A stretch of 64,000 bases of DNA from Desulforamulus aquiferis (GCA_004143605.1 AWVY01000018.1:1-64000), one strand, 5' to 3'; shown: positions 9,718-21,188, numbered from the stretch's first letter. Notes: a model not told the origin generated them from the sequence alone. Made by a program: numbers and translations.

Positions 9718-9743
9718 AGAGCCTAACCAAAAGGTCAGGCTCT
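9718..9743 (-). terminator. Hairpin terminator after the fusion gene
   Basis: Stem AGAGCCTGACC with GGTTAGGCTCT (one mismatch) and TTTT loop, three bases after the stop at 9746. The U-tract is short. Confidence 0.55.
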
Positions 9744-9745
9744 GG

Positions 9746-12188
9746 CTATTTGATTGATTTTTGGGCATATAGGTCTGTTAATTCCTCTGCAACCTCCATG
9801 GATATACCCTCAGTGAAAACTCGACAAATTGGCTCCTCTGGATCCGGTAGCACCAACGCCCAGCCATGGGGGTGATACACTTTTACCCCGTCCAGCAATT
9901 CCATTTTATCCGCCTGTTCTTCAATAAGTCTCCTTATCACACGGCCTTTAGCTTCCCACGGCACTTCAACCTCTTTCTTCTGCAGATAAAACTCAGGTAT
10001 TTCCGACAATAATTCTGATAAAGCAACGCCCTCCCTGGCACAAAAATCTAATACTCGGATTAGAGCTGAAAGGGCATCAAAATTCATCATTTGATGATGT
10101 ACAGGTTCACCAACCTGGTTACTATGACTCAGAATTTTATCTAACAGATCTTGTTGAGATGTCTTGGTTCTTACCACCCTTCCCTTGTACCGCTCTGCCA
10201 ATTCATCTATAACCCTGGGGGCAGTCACCGGAACTATGACCGGGCCAACCTTTTCCTTTAAGATGATTAGTGAAAGCAGTGCCGTTAGCATTTCATCACT
10301 TATGACGTTTCCTTTTCCATCAATCATGATCAGCCTGTCGGCATTAGGATCTATTATTGCACCGGTTGCCTTCCCATGACTTTCAACGGCTTTCTGCACA
10401 TCCTGCAACAGAGCTAAATAATTTTGCCAATCCTTTGGCTGATCATCTAGTTCTAAGTTTTCTAAGGTAATGCCTAGGGTGCCCAGGGTCTTAGAAATAA
10501 ATGGATCTAGATTGGTTCTATTATAGGATAATACTAAATGATGACCCGATTTCTTTATTGCCTCAGCATTTATACCATGAATAACATTTTCGATATATAA
10601 CCCTGCTACCACCTGGTCATTCTTTATGGGGATTATTTTTTTAGCATCCACCCGACGAGAATCTTCCCGATCCAAGGTTCCTTCAATTTTTCTCTCTTGA
10701 CCCCGTGAAATATTGCCTCCCAGCTCATTGGTAAATAATAGATTTATTTTATCCGAGCGGTGGGAATTAATTCTTACATGAATGCCACCCTTACAATTGT
10801 TGGCCCTGACTGCAAACCTGTGCATGGGAGTTATCCCTTGGCCAAAGTCTAAGACTTCAACACCTGACGACTGAAGACCGCTGGCTAGAGCAGATTTAAT
10901 CATGATTGAGGCAGGAAAACTATCACAGGATATGCCCACCTTTGAGCCTATACCTAGCCCTGCCCCGTAAGCTGCACCAACCCTACAGGCAAATTCAGGG
11001 GTAATATCAATATTAGCTAATCCGGTAATTCCCTCAATCCCAAAGAGGTTTTTAGCTTTGGCTGTTCCCCATACAAGGCTGCTCTCTACCGTTGCCCCTG
11101 CTTCTATAACTTTGCCGGGCCATAATTTAACGTCTGGTTTAAGTAGGCTACGTTCTTTTAAGACCGATTCATTTCCTACCACTGAGCCTTCATATATAGA
11201 GGCATTACTATTAATCTTAACCCCACTTGCAACCACAGCGCCACGTATTGAAGACTTAGGTCCAATATACACATTATCCCAAAGAACACTTCGTTTTATT
11301 GTAGCCTGCTCTTGAACCAAGCAGCCGTCACCAATTACCGAAAAGGAGTCAATCACTGTTGAAGCTCCAATAGTACAATTATTTCCTAGCAGGACAGGGC
11401 TTTAGCAGTGCCCTGGAATTAACCTCACAGTTTCACCAACCCATAAGCCAGGAGCAATTTCTTCACCGGGGATAGACACCTGAACTTGACCGGTCAGACA
11501 GTCATGCTGGGCTTGAACATACTGCTGCAGATTGCCAATATCACACCAGTAACCCGGCAAAGCAATGCCAAACATTGGCTGTTTATCCTTAAGCAGCCTG
11601 GGGAAAAGATCCTTGCTAAAGTCAAATTTTTGTCCTGGTTCGAAATAGTTTAATACTTCCGGTTCCAATATGTAGATGCCGGTATTGACTGTGTCACTAA
11701 ACACTTCACCCCAGCCCGGCTTTTCTAAAAATTGAGTAATTCTTTGCCCTTTATCGGTTATTACCACTCCGTATTCCAGTGGACAATCCACTTGTTTTAA
11801 ACCAGGGTTGCCATGGCACCTTTTGACGATGGAATTCCATAGCCTTACTCAAATCTAAATCTGTCAAAGCATCGCCACTAATTACAACAAAGGTTTGATC
11901 GAGAAACCTCTGGGCATTTTTAACACTACCGGCAGTTCCAAGGGGAACTTCTTCCACATAGTAACGCATATGAACACCAAAATCTGCGCCATTGCCAAAG
12001 TAATCTCGAATGGCTTCAGGGATATATTGCAGAGTAACTCCAATATCCTGCACTCCATGTTTCTTAAGAAGCTCTAAAATATGTTCCATCATTGGACGGT
12101 TAACAACCGGCATCATTGGCTTTGGTCTTTCACATGTCAAGGGCCTAAGTCTAGTTCCTTCACCACCAGCCATAATAATTGCCTTCAA
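9746..12188 (-). CDS. NDP-sugar pyrophosphorylase / phosphomannomutase-like fusion (frameshifted)
   Basis: About 815 residues after correction. Residues 1-235 are a nucleotidyltransferase ([38 protein letters not shown]). Next comes a left-handed beta-helix of acyltransferase-like repeats ([22 protein letters not shown]). Residues from about 370 to the end are phosphohexomutase-like ([34 protein letters not shown]-type substrate region). The usual mutase TASHNP serine loop is replaced by RINSHRSDK, so mutase activity is doubtful. Breaks lie near 11820 and 11400. The gene precedes AlaX and follows the GT4 gene on the same strand. The likely role is nucleotide-sugar supply for a glucan or mannan. 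Confidence 0.75.
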
Positions 12189-12215
12189 ACCTAATCACTC
12201 CTTGGATTCAGATAC

Positions 12216-13467
12216 CTAATGCCTAATCATGCGATTAAATTTGCCAAAAAGGTGACCTTTCTCCTGATATTGCCAAGGGGCATTTCTGTTTGCTTCGATT
12301 ACCTCCCGGTACACCTTTCTAGTTTGCCGGGCAATACCAGACCAGTTATAGTCCTGAATTACGTCACGGTAAGCTTTTCGCTCCATTTCCCCGGCTGAAA
12401 TTGGTCCATTAAGCAATGTAAGATGCTGTCTGCCAGGGAATTAGGGTTGCCTGTGTAAAATTTCATTCCGTTTATTTTATGATTGATTATCTCTCCCAGA
12501 CCTCCTGAATCCGATACCACCACAGGGGTTCTGGTAGCCATAGCCTCCAGTGCAACTATACCAAAGGGCTCGTAAAGGCTGGGAAAAACAGCCACATCGG
12601 CAAAATGATATAGGGAATTTCTTGTAGCATCATCTACATACCCGGTAAAATAAACCCTTTCACTAAGGCCCATTCTATTTACCTGCTCCTTTAAATTGCC
12701 CTCAAAGGTCCTTTACCGGCAATGATAAATTTGGTATTGGGGTGATAATTAATAATTTTAGGTATTGCGTCCAACAACACCTGGACACCCTTCTCGGGTA
12801 CCAAACGCCCTACATAATAAACAATCTTTTCCCCCGGGGATGCATAATTACCCCTTCTACAATTGTTACCTGGGTCATATTTAAAATATTCCGGGTTTAC
12901 GCCATTGGCAATAATTCTCAACTTATCCTCCGGCAATTGAAAAACCCGCCTCAACTCGTCAAACATATAGTGGCTGCAGCAAATTACCTTCCAGGATTCA
13001 TAGGTCAGCCACCATTCAATATCACTAATATGTCGCTGAATATCATTATGTAAACCGTTGTGTCTTCCCCATTCGGTTGCGTGGATTGTAGCCACCAGGG
13101 GTATTTTGTAGGCGTGTTTACATACCTTGGCAGCATAGGTTGCCAACCAATCATGGGCATGAACAATTTCCACATTGCCAAGTTCTTGGATTAGGGGAAT
13201 AGCTCTCTCAATCATTGCCATATTTAATTGCATAACCCATGTGACAAAATCCGTAGAGGAAACCTTAAAGGGATTTACCCTGTAAATTCTTACTCCCTTA
13301 ACTATTTCAAAATCTGGAGTGCCCTGATTACCCCGTGTGATTAGATGCACTTCATCACCCTGCTCAGCCATGGCAGCAGTTAAATCGTAGACATGCTGAG
13401 CCAGCCCACCTACACTTAAGGGTGGGTACTCCCACGAAAACATAAGAACCCTCAAACTTTCACGCAC
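12216..13467 (-). CDS. GT4 glycosyltransferase, glycogen-synthase-like (frameshifted)
   Basis: GT-B fold retaining glycosyltransferase, about 415 residues. N-terminal domain: FSWEYPPLSVGGLAQHVYDL and HAHDWLATYAA. C-terminal donor-binding domain: NGVNPEYF, YVGRLVPEKGVQVLLDA, SLYEPFGIVALEAMA with the family E-x7-E. Frames 12691-13467, 12359-12673 and 12216-12416 are joined near 12685 and 12400. This family in Firmicutes is often found with GH57 branching enzymes and makes an alpha-glucan. The proposed GTG start at 13467 has only a weak ribosome site. Confidence 0.82.
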
Positions 13468-13547
13468 CCTTCAATTCCGTTCTCTCACATTCTGAACTAG
13501 TATTTACCTAGCACATTGGAAATATGAGCATTTAATTAATAACCAAG

Positions 13548-13575
13548 AAAAAACCTGCCGGAGGTACCGGCAGGT
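13548..13575 (-). terminator. Rho-independent terminator after the carbohydrate-binding gene
   Basis: Perfect stem ACCTGCCGG with CCGGCAGGT followed on the minus strand by six T, five bases after the stop at 13581. Confidence 0.8.
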
Positions 13576-13580
13576 ATAAA

Positions 13581-13968
13581 TTAAAATTGCTCCACTATGC
13601 CATTATGAACTTGAAAGCTCCAGTTAGTACCGTTATTATTATCCCAATTTTGGCATTATCATGGAAACAGAAGTTGAATTGGGTCTGAGTATCTGGCATT
13701 GACATTGATTTAACAAAGCCAAAGCCCGTCCTAGCCATGCGTGTATCCTGTACTGCGTTCCAATGCTGGGCATCTCCAAAACCACAGTGGAGATAAATCT
13801 CCTGGGCGCCACTGTCCTTGAGTAGGCCATTATAGAAAACCACTATATCCTGACCTGCTGTTATAGGTGTTGGATCTACCACTACTCCTCCGGGGAAATG
13901 GGCATCATGCATGTCTTTTAGCCTGTAAGCACCCATGGTTGCTCGCCAAAATTAGTTCTGTTTGACAT
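13581..13968 (-). CDS. Stand-alone carbohydrate-binding module protein (CBM25/53-like, frameshifted)
   Basis: About 128 residues after correction, formed only of a starch-binding-type beta-sandwich: VVVDPTPITAGQDIVVFYNG, IYLHCGFGDAQHW, then NWDNNNGTNWSF, the last seen only after restoring one A in a four-A run near 13650. The start is ATG 13968 (MSNRTNFGEQP) with GGAGG upstream and needs one base correction near 13930. No signal peptide, so it should be cytoplasmic. It probably binds the storage glucan made by the neighbouring GT4/GH57 enzymes. Confidence 0.72.
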
Positions 13969-14087
13969 TAATACACCTCCTCAAAATTACATTGCGGTTC
14001 ATTTTTATTATCTGAAATAACCGGGTTCTTTATAGGAGGTAAATATTATCGGATTGTTACATTTAGAGGCATTATTTCCTTCTTACT

Positions 14088-14467
14088 TTACTTATTGTTC
14101 AAAGTGTCTTCCCTTATAATTATTCCAGTTTTCTCATAAAACTTATGGATTAATATTTCTCCCATCGCCACGGCCAGGGCAAAGCCCAGCATGACAAGCA
14201 TACTGACTCTCCCGGTCATCATAACAAAGTTTATTAAGTAGGCCATTGCAAAGGCAATTAGGCCGTCGGCTAGCAGCCCCAGGAAACTTCCATAGGAGCG
14301 TAATACCAGCAAATCTCCCACTAAGTAGCTTGCCGCAGTAACATCAATGGCCGCAGCTAAAGCCCAGCGCCAATCCATACCTCCCCAAAGGTTAAAGTGG
14401 CAAAGGCTAATACAGCAATTAAGCTAAATTTTACAAATAAAGGTATTAATATTCTGCGCAATTGCAT
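14088..14467 (-). CDS. DUF2512-like small membrane protein (one frameshift)
   Basis: About 126 residues with four predicted membrane segments: one in the first frame (MQLRRILIPLFVKFSLIAVLA) and three in the second (YLVGDLLVLRSYGSFLGLLADGLIAF). The join is at a GGGG run near 14385. The YLVGDLLVL...GLLADG pattern resembles the YndM/DUF2512 family of Firmicutes membrane proteins of unknown function. GGAGGG lies directly before the ATG. Confidence 0.6.
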
Positions 14468-14550
14468 CCCTCCTCCAAAACTATTGCTATTAGTCTGAAC
14501 TTATTAGAAGCTTGTAATGTTCATTAATGAAAATTACCATTATTTAACAT

Positions 14551-14590
14551 AATAAGCAAAGGACCACCCGAAGGTAGTCCTTTGCTTATT
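14551..14590 (-). terminator. Hairpin terminator of the leu-like operon
   Basis: Perfect 14-bp stem AATAAGCAAAGGAC with GTCCTTTGCTTATT, nine bases after the leuD-like stop codon. Confidence 0.8.
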
Positions 14591-14598
14591 ATATTAAC

Positions 14599-15098
14599 TT
14601 ACTCTAAATTAAAACCGCCGTACTTACGGAAGTGTGCTGCCAAACCACCGTCGGTTAATATTTTAATCATTACCTGGGGCAGAGGTTTGACAGTAATTTC
14701 GATATCTTTGGTCCTATTAATAATAATGCCGTTTGTCAAGTCCACATCCAAGACATCACCTGGATCAATAAGATCCGTATCGCATTCGATTACTGGCAAT
14801 CCAGTATTAATGGCGTTGCGATAAAAATTCGTGCAAAGGATTTTGCCAGAACAGCACTGATGTTAGCATGTTTAATTGCTAAGGGAGCTTGTTCCCTGGA
14901 AGAACCACAACCAAAGTTGGTGCCTGCAACAATAAAATCACCGGGGGTTACTTTATTGTAGAAGTCTGGGTCTAAGTCTTCCATGACATGCTTGGCCAGT
15001 TCATTCATATCCAGGGTTTTGAATTTATATTTTCCCGAAATAATGTAATCTGTGTTTACATCGCTGCCAAACTTATGGCTTTTTCCTTGATATTTCAT
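14599..15098 (-). CDS. leuD: 3-isopropylmalate dehydratase-type small subunit (one frameshift)
   Basis: Swivelling-domain subunit of an isopropylmalate/homoaconitate hydratase. Seen: [14 protein letters not shown] at the N-terminus, [18 protein letters not shown] (substrate loop) and AKSFARIF. The frame breaks near 14820, where SFARIFYRNAI is expected. About 166 residues, the short archaeal/clostridial form rather than the ~200-residue enterobacterial LeuD. It follows leuC by 8 nt. Because the operon starts with a NifV-type synthase, homoaconitase or another 2-hydroxy-tricarboxylate specificity is possible. Confidence 0.85.
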
Positions 15099-15106
15099 GA
15101 CCTCAC

Positions 15107-16363
15107 CTACTTTACGAATTCTCTTGGGTCAGTTATAACTCCGGTTAGGGCAGAGGCTGCCACCGTAGCCGGTGAAGCCAGATAGATTTCAGCATTGCGA
15201 TTACCCATGCGGCCTTTGAAGTTTCGGTTCGCTGTAGAAATAACAGTCTCGCCATCGGAGGGAACACCGTTGTGTGTACCAACACAAGGTCCACAACCGG
15301 GAGTTACCACTGCAGCACCTGCTAATACCAGTGCTTGGATAATACCTTCCTTAATGGCATCTAGATAAATTTTCTTTGATGCTGGAGCAACGATAAACCT
15401 TACGTCCGGGTTAATCTTTTTGCCAGCTAAAATGGAAGCAGCGATTCTCAAATCCTCTAGGCGACCGTTAGTACAGGTACCAATAACAGCCTGTTGTATT
15501 GGTGTTCCCAGCACTTCCGAAATAGGTGAAACATTGTCAACTGTATGGGGCTTAGCCACCTGGGGTTCGAGATCCGAGAGATCATATTCGAGAACCCTGG
15601 CGTAAGCTGCATCTGCATCAGGTGAAACAGGGGTGTATTCTTTATCGGTGTAATCTTTAAGCCAAGCAAAGGTTTTCTCATCAGCTTCCATCAGACCAGC
15701 CTTAGCACCCATTTCAACAGCCATGTTAGCAACTGTGAAGCGTCCCTCCATGGACAAAGCCGAAATGGCTTCACCTGTATACTCCGCTGCCATGTAGGTA
15801 CACCCATCGGCAGTCACTTGACCCATAAGGTAGAGAATCAGATCCTTAGCATAAACCCCCTTGGGAAGAACGCCCTTGCAGACAAACTTAACTGTCTCAG
15901 GGACTTTAAACCACATTTTACCAGAAATAAGTCCTCCGGCTAGATCTGTGGAACCTACTCCGGTGGAAAAAGCGTTTAATGCACCGTAGGTACAGGTGTG
16001 ACTATCAGCACCAATAACCAAACTGCCAGGTCCTACTTTTCCGCTTTCAGGGATTAGTTGGTGACAAACACCTTCTCCAATATCATAAATACGGCAACCC
16101 TTTTGTTTGGCAAAATTCCTCATAATGGTATGCAGGGCCGAAACCCCCTCCAGGGGGCTCGGAGAACTGTGATCAATAACCAGAGCAACCTTTTCAGGGT
16201 CAAATAATTCTTTGCCATCCATATTATTGTATGCCCTGATAGCCAAGGGAGATGTACCATCCTGTCCCATCACAAAATCTACCTGGGCCACCACAATATC
16301 ATTGGCCTGGCAGTCCTGGCCACTATGGGAGGAAAGTATTTTTTCAATGATTGTCTTACCCAA
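15107..16363 (-). CDS. leuC: 3-isopropylmalate dehydratase-type large subunit
   Basis: 418-residue aconitase-superfamily subunit, intact. [4Fe-4S] ligands sit in [21 protein letters not shown] and [11 protein letters not shown]. Length fits the short LeuC2/HacA-like group, which includes 3-isopropylmalate dehydratases and homoaconitases; sequence alone does not decide between them. It begins two bases after the end of the NifV-like gene, so it is co-transcribed with it. No leuB lies nearby. Confidence 0.9.
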   Translation of the reverse strand: MGKTIIEKILSSHSGQDCQANDIVVAQVDFVMGQDGTSPLAIRAYNNMDGKELFDPEKVALVIDHSSPSPLEGVSALHTIMRNFAKQKGCRIYDIGEGVCHQLIPESGKVGPGSLVIGADSHTCTYGALNAFSTGVGSTDLAGGLISGKMWFKVPETVKFVCKGVLPKGVYAKDLILYLMGQVTADGCTYMAAEYTGEAISALSMEGRFTVANMAVEMGAKAGLMEADEKTFAWLKDYTDKEYTPVSPDADAAYARVLEYDLSDLEPQVAKPHTVDNVSPISEVLGTPIQQAVIGTCTNGRLEDLRIAASILAGKKINPDVRFIVAPASKKIYLDAIKEGIIQALVLAGAAVVTPGCGPCVGTHNGVPSDGETVISTANRNFKGRMGNRNAEIYLASPATVAASALTGVITDPREFVK

Positions 16364-16365
16364 AA

Positions 16366-17497
16366 TTAATCCCTCTTTCCAAAGTGGTCTTCGAAAATAT
16401 ATACCAGTTCTTTATCAAATAGGGAGCGCTTTAGGGATACAGCCGCTGAACGGATTTTTGGTAATAGTTCCTCTGCCTGCTCCTTGGTTAAATCAATGCC
16501 ATATTCGGCAAATTTCATGCGCAGGGAGGCAGTTCCAGAGTGTTTACCAATAACAATTTGGCGTTCCAAACCAACTTCTTCAGGCTGGAAGGCTTCATAG
16601 GTTTTTGGATTCTTAATGGCACCGTCTGCGTGAATACCTGATTCGTGGGCAAACATGTTGGAACCAACAATAGCCTTGCTGCAGTGCAGTTCCCGACCAG
16701 ATGCCCTGGACACATATTCAGCTACTTCCCGGAATATTTCCGTCTTATAGTTAAGATCTAAGTCATATAGGTGTTTTAAAGCCATAATTACTTCTTCCAG
16801 GGGGGAGTTTCCGGCCCGCTCACCAAGGCCCATAATAGTAACTCCAACCCAGTTAGCACCGGCCCTAACACCGGCCAGGGCGTTGGCGGTAGCATACCGA
16901 AGTCGTTATGGGTATGCATTTCAACTTCTATGTCTACTGATTCCCTCAGCAGCTTGATACGCTCAAAGGTAGTAAATGGTTCCAGGATGCCCACTGTATC
17001 ACAATAACGCAGTCTGTCCGCACCCGCTTCCTTAGCCGCCTTTGCAAACTGGATTAGGTAGTCCATATCGCTTCTAGAGGCATCCTCAGCATTTACAGAG
17101 ATGTACATACCTTCCTTTTTAGCAAACTCAGTTGCTCTAACCATATGCTCAACTACCCATTCACGGCTGGTTTTGAGCTTATGCTTGATATGAATATCTG
17201 ATGTAGAAATAGATATAGCCACCGCATCCACCCCACACTGGAGTGAAGCTTCTATATCTCTAATCACAGGGCGGTTCCAACCCATTACGCTAGCCCTTAA
17301 ACCCAACTGGCATATCTGCTTAATGGCTTCTTGCTCATCTCCGCCCATTACAGGAACGCCTGCTTCTATTTGGTCAACGCCCATTTCATCTAAATATTTG
17401 GCAATACGAACTTCTCACGGTTAGCAAATACCACACCGGCGGTTTGTTCCCCATCTCGTAAAGTTGTATCCACAATCCAGATTTTTCTCTTTTCCAC
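16366..17497 (-). CDS. Homocitrate synthase-like (NifV-type) acyl-CoA transferase, frameshifted
   Basis: HMGL-like TIM-barrel enzyme that condenses acetyl-CoA with a 2-oxoacid. It reads WIVDTTLRDGEQTAGVVFA at the start (GTG 17497, GGAGG upstream), then GVDQIEAGVPVMG, SVNAEDASRSD, VEMHTHNDFGM, GLGERAGNSPLEE and HESGIHADGA. About 376 residues, typical of NifV; the C-terminal LeuA regulatory domain is missing. Breaks lie near 17410 and 16880. Possible products are homocitrate, citramalate or, as in some clostridia, Re-citrate. The partner leuCD genes follow. Confidence 0.82.
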
Positions 17498-17842
17498 TCT
17501 GCCGCACCTCCAAAATCAAAGAACTATACTGATATATGTTACCACAATAACCACACTGAGGATATGCAAAAACCACATTTATACTGTATACATCTAAATA
17601 TATTATTTCCATCGATTTAGATAAGATTTTGCTAATTATCTCTACATATCTCATTTTTTCACACTCGTTATTTTGTGTCATTATTTGTGCATTTTTGATT
17701 GTACACTTTTGTTATTGTATATATTTTTATACATTTTTCAGTCCTGTAGAAAAAACCTCAGGAGACTGTTTTTATTATTAAACAATCTCCCGAATAATTA
17801 TGATCATTCCTTGAAGTTTTTGTACACTTCTTTGTATATAGA
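17498..17842 (-). other. Intergenic region between gatB and the nifV-like gene
   Basis: 345 bases, very AT-rich. It contains the gat operon terminator at its far side and the untranslated leader of the nifV-like operon. I see no T-box, no convincing -35/-10 pair and no plausible gene. Confidence 0.6.
17749..17790 (-). terminator. Rho-independent terminator of the gatCAB operon
   Basis: Minus-strand stem GGAGATTGTTT with AAACAGTCTCC (one mismatch), followed within six bases by a T-rich tract; 50 bases after the gatB stop. Confidence 0.8.
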
Positions 17843-19275
17843 TTACTGAAGTTTTTCCTTTAATAACTTATTTACCATTTCTGGATTTGCTTTACCCTTT
17901 GTGGCCTTCATCACCTGTCCCACCAGGAACCCGATGGCCCTATCTTTGCCGGCTCTAAAATCCTCCACTGATTTGGGGTTAGCTGCAATAACCTGCTCCA
18001 CTACGGCTGCAATTGCACCTTCATCGGAAATTTGGACTAAGCCTTCTCCTTAACAATCTGCTCAGGATCTTTTCCTGTGCTGAACATTTCTTCAAATACT
18101 GTTTTGGCAATCTTGTTACTGATTGTACCTTGTCCATTAATTTTAGCATATCGGCAGCTGTCCTGGATTAATTTTGCATTGTTCTATCTCCATGCCACTG
18201 GCATTTAGCAGCCTGGACATTTCACCCATCATCCAGTTGCTAACCACCTTTGGACCGTCATAATATTTAAGGGTTTCCTCAAAGTAATCGGACATTTCCT
18301 TGGTCAAGGTCAATACTGTGGCATCATAGGCCGCAGTCCCAGTTCTTCCGCATATCTGGCTTTACGTTGATCCGGCAGCTCGGGCAGTGATTGACGGATA
18401 AAGTCAACCCATTCGTTATCCAGCACCAAGGGCACCAGGTCTGGATCAGGGAAATAACGATAATCGTGGGCCTGCTCTTGCTACGCATGGAAAGGGTAAT
18501 GCCCTTGGCTTCATCCCAGGTACGGGTTTCCTGGACAATTTTGCCGCCGGACTCCAGCACTCCTATTTGTCTCTCAACCTCATAGGCTACCGCCCTTTGC
18601 AAGGCCCGGAAGGAGTTCATGTTTTTTATTTCAGCCTTTGTGCCAAATTCCTTTTGCCCTGTCGGTCTAACAGATACGTTGGCATCACAGCGCAGGCTGC
18701 CTTCCTCCATGCGGCAATCGGAAACACCGGTATATTGAATTATCGCCCTTAACTTTTCCACATAGGCCCTTGCTTCTTCCGGTGAACTAAGATCAGGTTC
18801 CGAAACAATCTCTATTAATGGTACCCCGGTCCTGTTATAGTCCACCAGGGAGTAGGGTGTGGTCATGATGTTGCCTGATGAACCAATTTTCCAGCATCTT
18901 CCTCCATATGCACCCGGGTAATGCCAATACGTTTTGTTTGACCATCCACCTCTATATCAAGGTAACCATGCTCGGCAATTGGCAAATCGTATTGAGATAT
19001 TTGATAGTTTTTGGGCAAATCAGGATAGTAGTAATTTTTTCTATCAAATTTAGAGAAGTTGGCTACCTGACAATTTAAAGCCAGGGATGCCCTCACGGCA
19101 TATTCTACTACTCTCTTGTTCAAAACGGGCAATGTACCAGGAAGTCCCAGACACACAGGACAAACATGGGTGTTAGGATCTCCCCAAACTCAGTGGTGGA
19201 GTGGCAGAATATTTTTGTATTAGTTTTTAATTCCACGTGAACCTCAATACCTATGACGGTTTCATATTGTGTCAT
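17843..19275 (-). CDS. gatB: Aspartyl/glutamyl-tRNA amidotransferase subunit B (multiple frameshifts)
   Basis: GatB recognises and phosphorylates Glu-tRNA-Gln or Asp-tRNA-Asn for transamidation. Visible segments: [17 protein letters not shown] (start ATG 19275), [52 protein letters not shown] and the C-terminal YqeY-like tail ending [10 protein letters not shown]. Length about 476 residues as expected. At least five breaks fall near 19170, 18895, 18480, 18350 and 18050-18190. The gene must be functional in the cell because gatA and gatC are intact, so these are best explained as sequence errors. Confidence 0.88.
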
Positions 19276-20745
19276 CTACTCCACCCCCTTAACTTCCGAC
19301 CATAGCCTGGTGTAGTCAGTATTCTGTTCCAAGGTATAGGCTGCCCTCAGCAGAGTTCCTTCATCAAAGGCCTTACCCATTAATTGCAGACCCACCGGCA
19401 GGTTGTTGACCAAACCACAGGGTAGGGATAGGGCCGGAATACCCGCCAGGTTTACAGGTATAGTGCAAACATCCTGTAGGTACATTTGTACAGGATCGTT
19501 CACCATCTCGCCAATTTTAAAGGCAGTGCTTGGTGATGTTGGGCTTAATAACAGATCATATTTTTCAAAGGCCCGGTCAAAGTCCTGTTTTATTAAGGTT
19601 CTTACCTTTAAAGCCTTTAAGTAGTAGGCGTCATAATAACCAGCGGAAAGGGAATAGGTCCCCAGCATGATACGACGCTTAACTTCGGTTCCGAAACCAA
19701 GGCTGCGGCTGCGCATATACATATCAATTACGTCCTCGGCATCTTCAACCCTCAGACCGTAGCCAACCCCATCATATCTGGCTAGGTTTGAGCTGGCCTC
19801 TGCGGTGGCTATGAGGTAGTAGGCAGGCATAGCATAGTCTGTGTGCGGCATACTGGTCTCTTCCACATAGGCACCCAGGGAGGTCAATTTATTTATCGCC
19901 TCCAGTATCCGTTCCTTTACCTGGGGATCGATTCCTTCGGCCAGATATTCCTTAGGTACTCCTATTTTTAACCCCTTAATATCATTAACCAGAGCTTTAG
20001 TATAATCAGATTGCTTCAAATTTGCCGACGTGCTATCTAAAGGATCATGTCCGCAGATGGCATTTAACATCAGAGCCATATCAGTAACATCTTTAGTGAA
20101 GGGACCGATTTGATCCAAGGAAGATGCATAGGCCACCAGACCATAGCGGGAAACTGCTCCATAGGTTGGCTTCATCCCAATTACCCCACAGAAGGAAGCT
20201 GGCTGTCTTATTGATCCACCAGTATCAGAGCCAAGTGCAACGATTGCTTCCCCTGCGGCAACGGCAGCAGCGGAACCACCACTGGAACCACCCGGCACCC
20301 TTTCTAAATCCCAGGGGTTATGGGTAGGAAAGAATCCTGAATTCTCTGTAGAAGAACCCATGGCAAATTCGTCCATATTGGTTTTTCCTACTAAGGCCAT
20401 ACCCGCAGCATAAACCTTGTCCACGGCAGTGGCAGTATAAGGAGGCACAAATTTATTTAAAATCTTGGAGGCACAGCTGGTAAGTATGCCCTCTGTACAC
20501 ATATTGTCCTTTATGGCGACAGGAATACCTTCAAGGGGGCCAATTTTTTCCCCTGCTGCTATTTTACGATCTGTGTTAGCTGCTGCAGCCTCTGCATGTT
20601 CCCGGGTCTGTGTAATAAATGACTTAACTTTTTCCTCCACCCTGTCGATGCGCTTAAATACTTCTGAAGTAATCTCAGAAGCAGAAATTTCCTTTTTGGT
20701 CAGCATCCCATGCAGCCGGTGGGCAGTTAGCTGAAAAAGTTCCAA
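19276..20745 (-). CDS. gatA: Aspartyl/glutamyl-tRNA amidotransferase subunit A
   Basis: 489-residue amidase-signature enzyme that releases ammonia from glutamine for GatB. The Ser-cisSer-Lys triad region is clear: IPVAIKDNM (Lys), and [15 protein letters not shown] with [16 protein letters not shown]. Intact over its full length. The TTG start at 20745 is supported by GGAGG eight bases upstream. Its stop abuts the gatB ATG directly. Operon order is gatC-gatA-gatB. Confidence 0.96.
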   Translation of the reverse strand: MELFQLTAHRLHGMLTKKEISASEITSEVFKRIDRVEEKVKSFITQTREHAEAAAANTDRKIAAGEKIGPLEGIPVAIKDNMCTEGILTSCASKILNKFVPPYTATAVDKVYAAGMALVGKTNMDEFAMGSSTENSGFFPTHNPWDLERVPGGSSGGSAAAVAAGEAIVALGSDTGGSIRQPASFCGVIGMKPTYGAVSRYGLVAYASSLDQIGPFTKDVTDMALMLNAICGHDPLDSTSANLKQSDYTKALVNDIKGLKIGVPKEYLAEGIDPQVKERILEAINKLTSLGAYVEETSMPHTDYAMPAYYLIATAEASSNLARYDGVGYGLRVEDAEDVIDMYMRSRSLGFGTEVKRRIMLGTYSLSAGYYDAYYLKALKVRTLIKQDFDRAFEKYDLLLSPTSPSTAFKIGEMVNDPVQMYLQDVCTIPVNLAGIPALSLPCGLVNNLPVGLQLMGKAFDEGTLLRAAYTLEQNTDYTRLWSEVKGVE

Positions 20746-20807
20746 CAGGCTTACCTCCTTATAAATGGTTACAACCCACCGAAATCGGCGGGCGACTAGT
20801 TTCTAAA

Positions 20808-21089
20808 TTAAACAATTTTAGGGACTTTAAAGAAATTATCTTCCCTCTCAGGGGCGTTGGCCAGTGCTTCTTCCAAATTAATGTGTTCTCCAACCTTGTC
20901 TTCCCGAAACACGTTTTGTATTGGCAATACATGGGCTGTGGGAGGCACACTACTGGTATCTAAAGTTTGCAAAGCCCTGGCTGCGTCAAGGATTTTATTT
21001 AACTGCTCTGTATACAGTTCTTTTTCTTCATCACTAAGCTCTAAGCGCCCCAATAGGGCCACATGCTCAACGTCTTGTTTGCTTATCAA
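20808..21089 (-). CDS. gatC: Aspartyl/glutamyl-tRNA amidotransferase subunit C
   Basis: 93-residue GatC that wraps around GatA and stabilises the complex. ISKQDVEHVALLGRLELSDEE at the N-terminus and FREDKV...FFKVPKIV at the end are diagnostic. The TTG at 21089 is preferred over a longer frame: it has GGAAGG upstream and matches the family start. The promoter at 21124-21153 lies about 35 bases upstream. Confidence 0.93.
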   Translation of the reverse strand: MISKQDVEHVALLGRLELSDEEKELYTEQLNKILDAARALQTLDTSSVPPTAHVLPIQNVFREDKVGEHINLEEALANAPEREDNFFKVPKIV

Positions 21090-21123
21090 CCGGAAACACC
21101 TTCCTTTACTCAAAACTGACAAT

Positions 21124-21153
21124 ATTATACCAAATACTTGTAAAATGGTGCAA
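21124..21153 (-). promoter_or_regulatory. Sigma-A-type promoter of gatCAB
   Basis: On the minus strand TTGCAC and a perfect TATAAT are separated by 18 bases, placed just before the gatC start. Confidence 0.7.
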
Positions 21154-21188
21154 GTTAACCATTTTACTGAGATATGTACAATCAATTG

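Noticed and set aside
17421-17681. 86-residue minus-strand frame upstream of the nifV-like gene
   Set aside because: It overlaps the true start region of the synthase, has no family resemblance and consists mostly of AT-rich leader.
17500-17842. T-box or leucine attenuator before the nifV-like operon
   Set aside because: No T-box sequence, specifier loop or leader peptide with Leu codons could be found.
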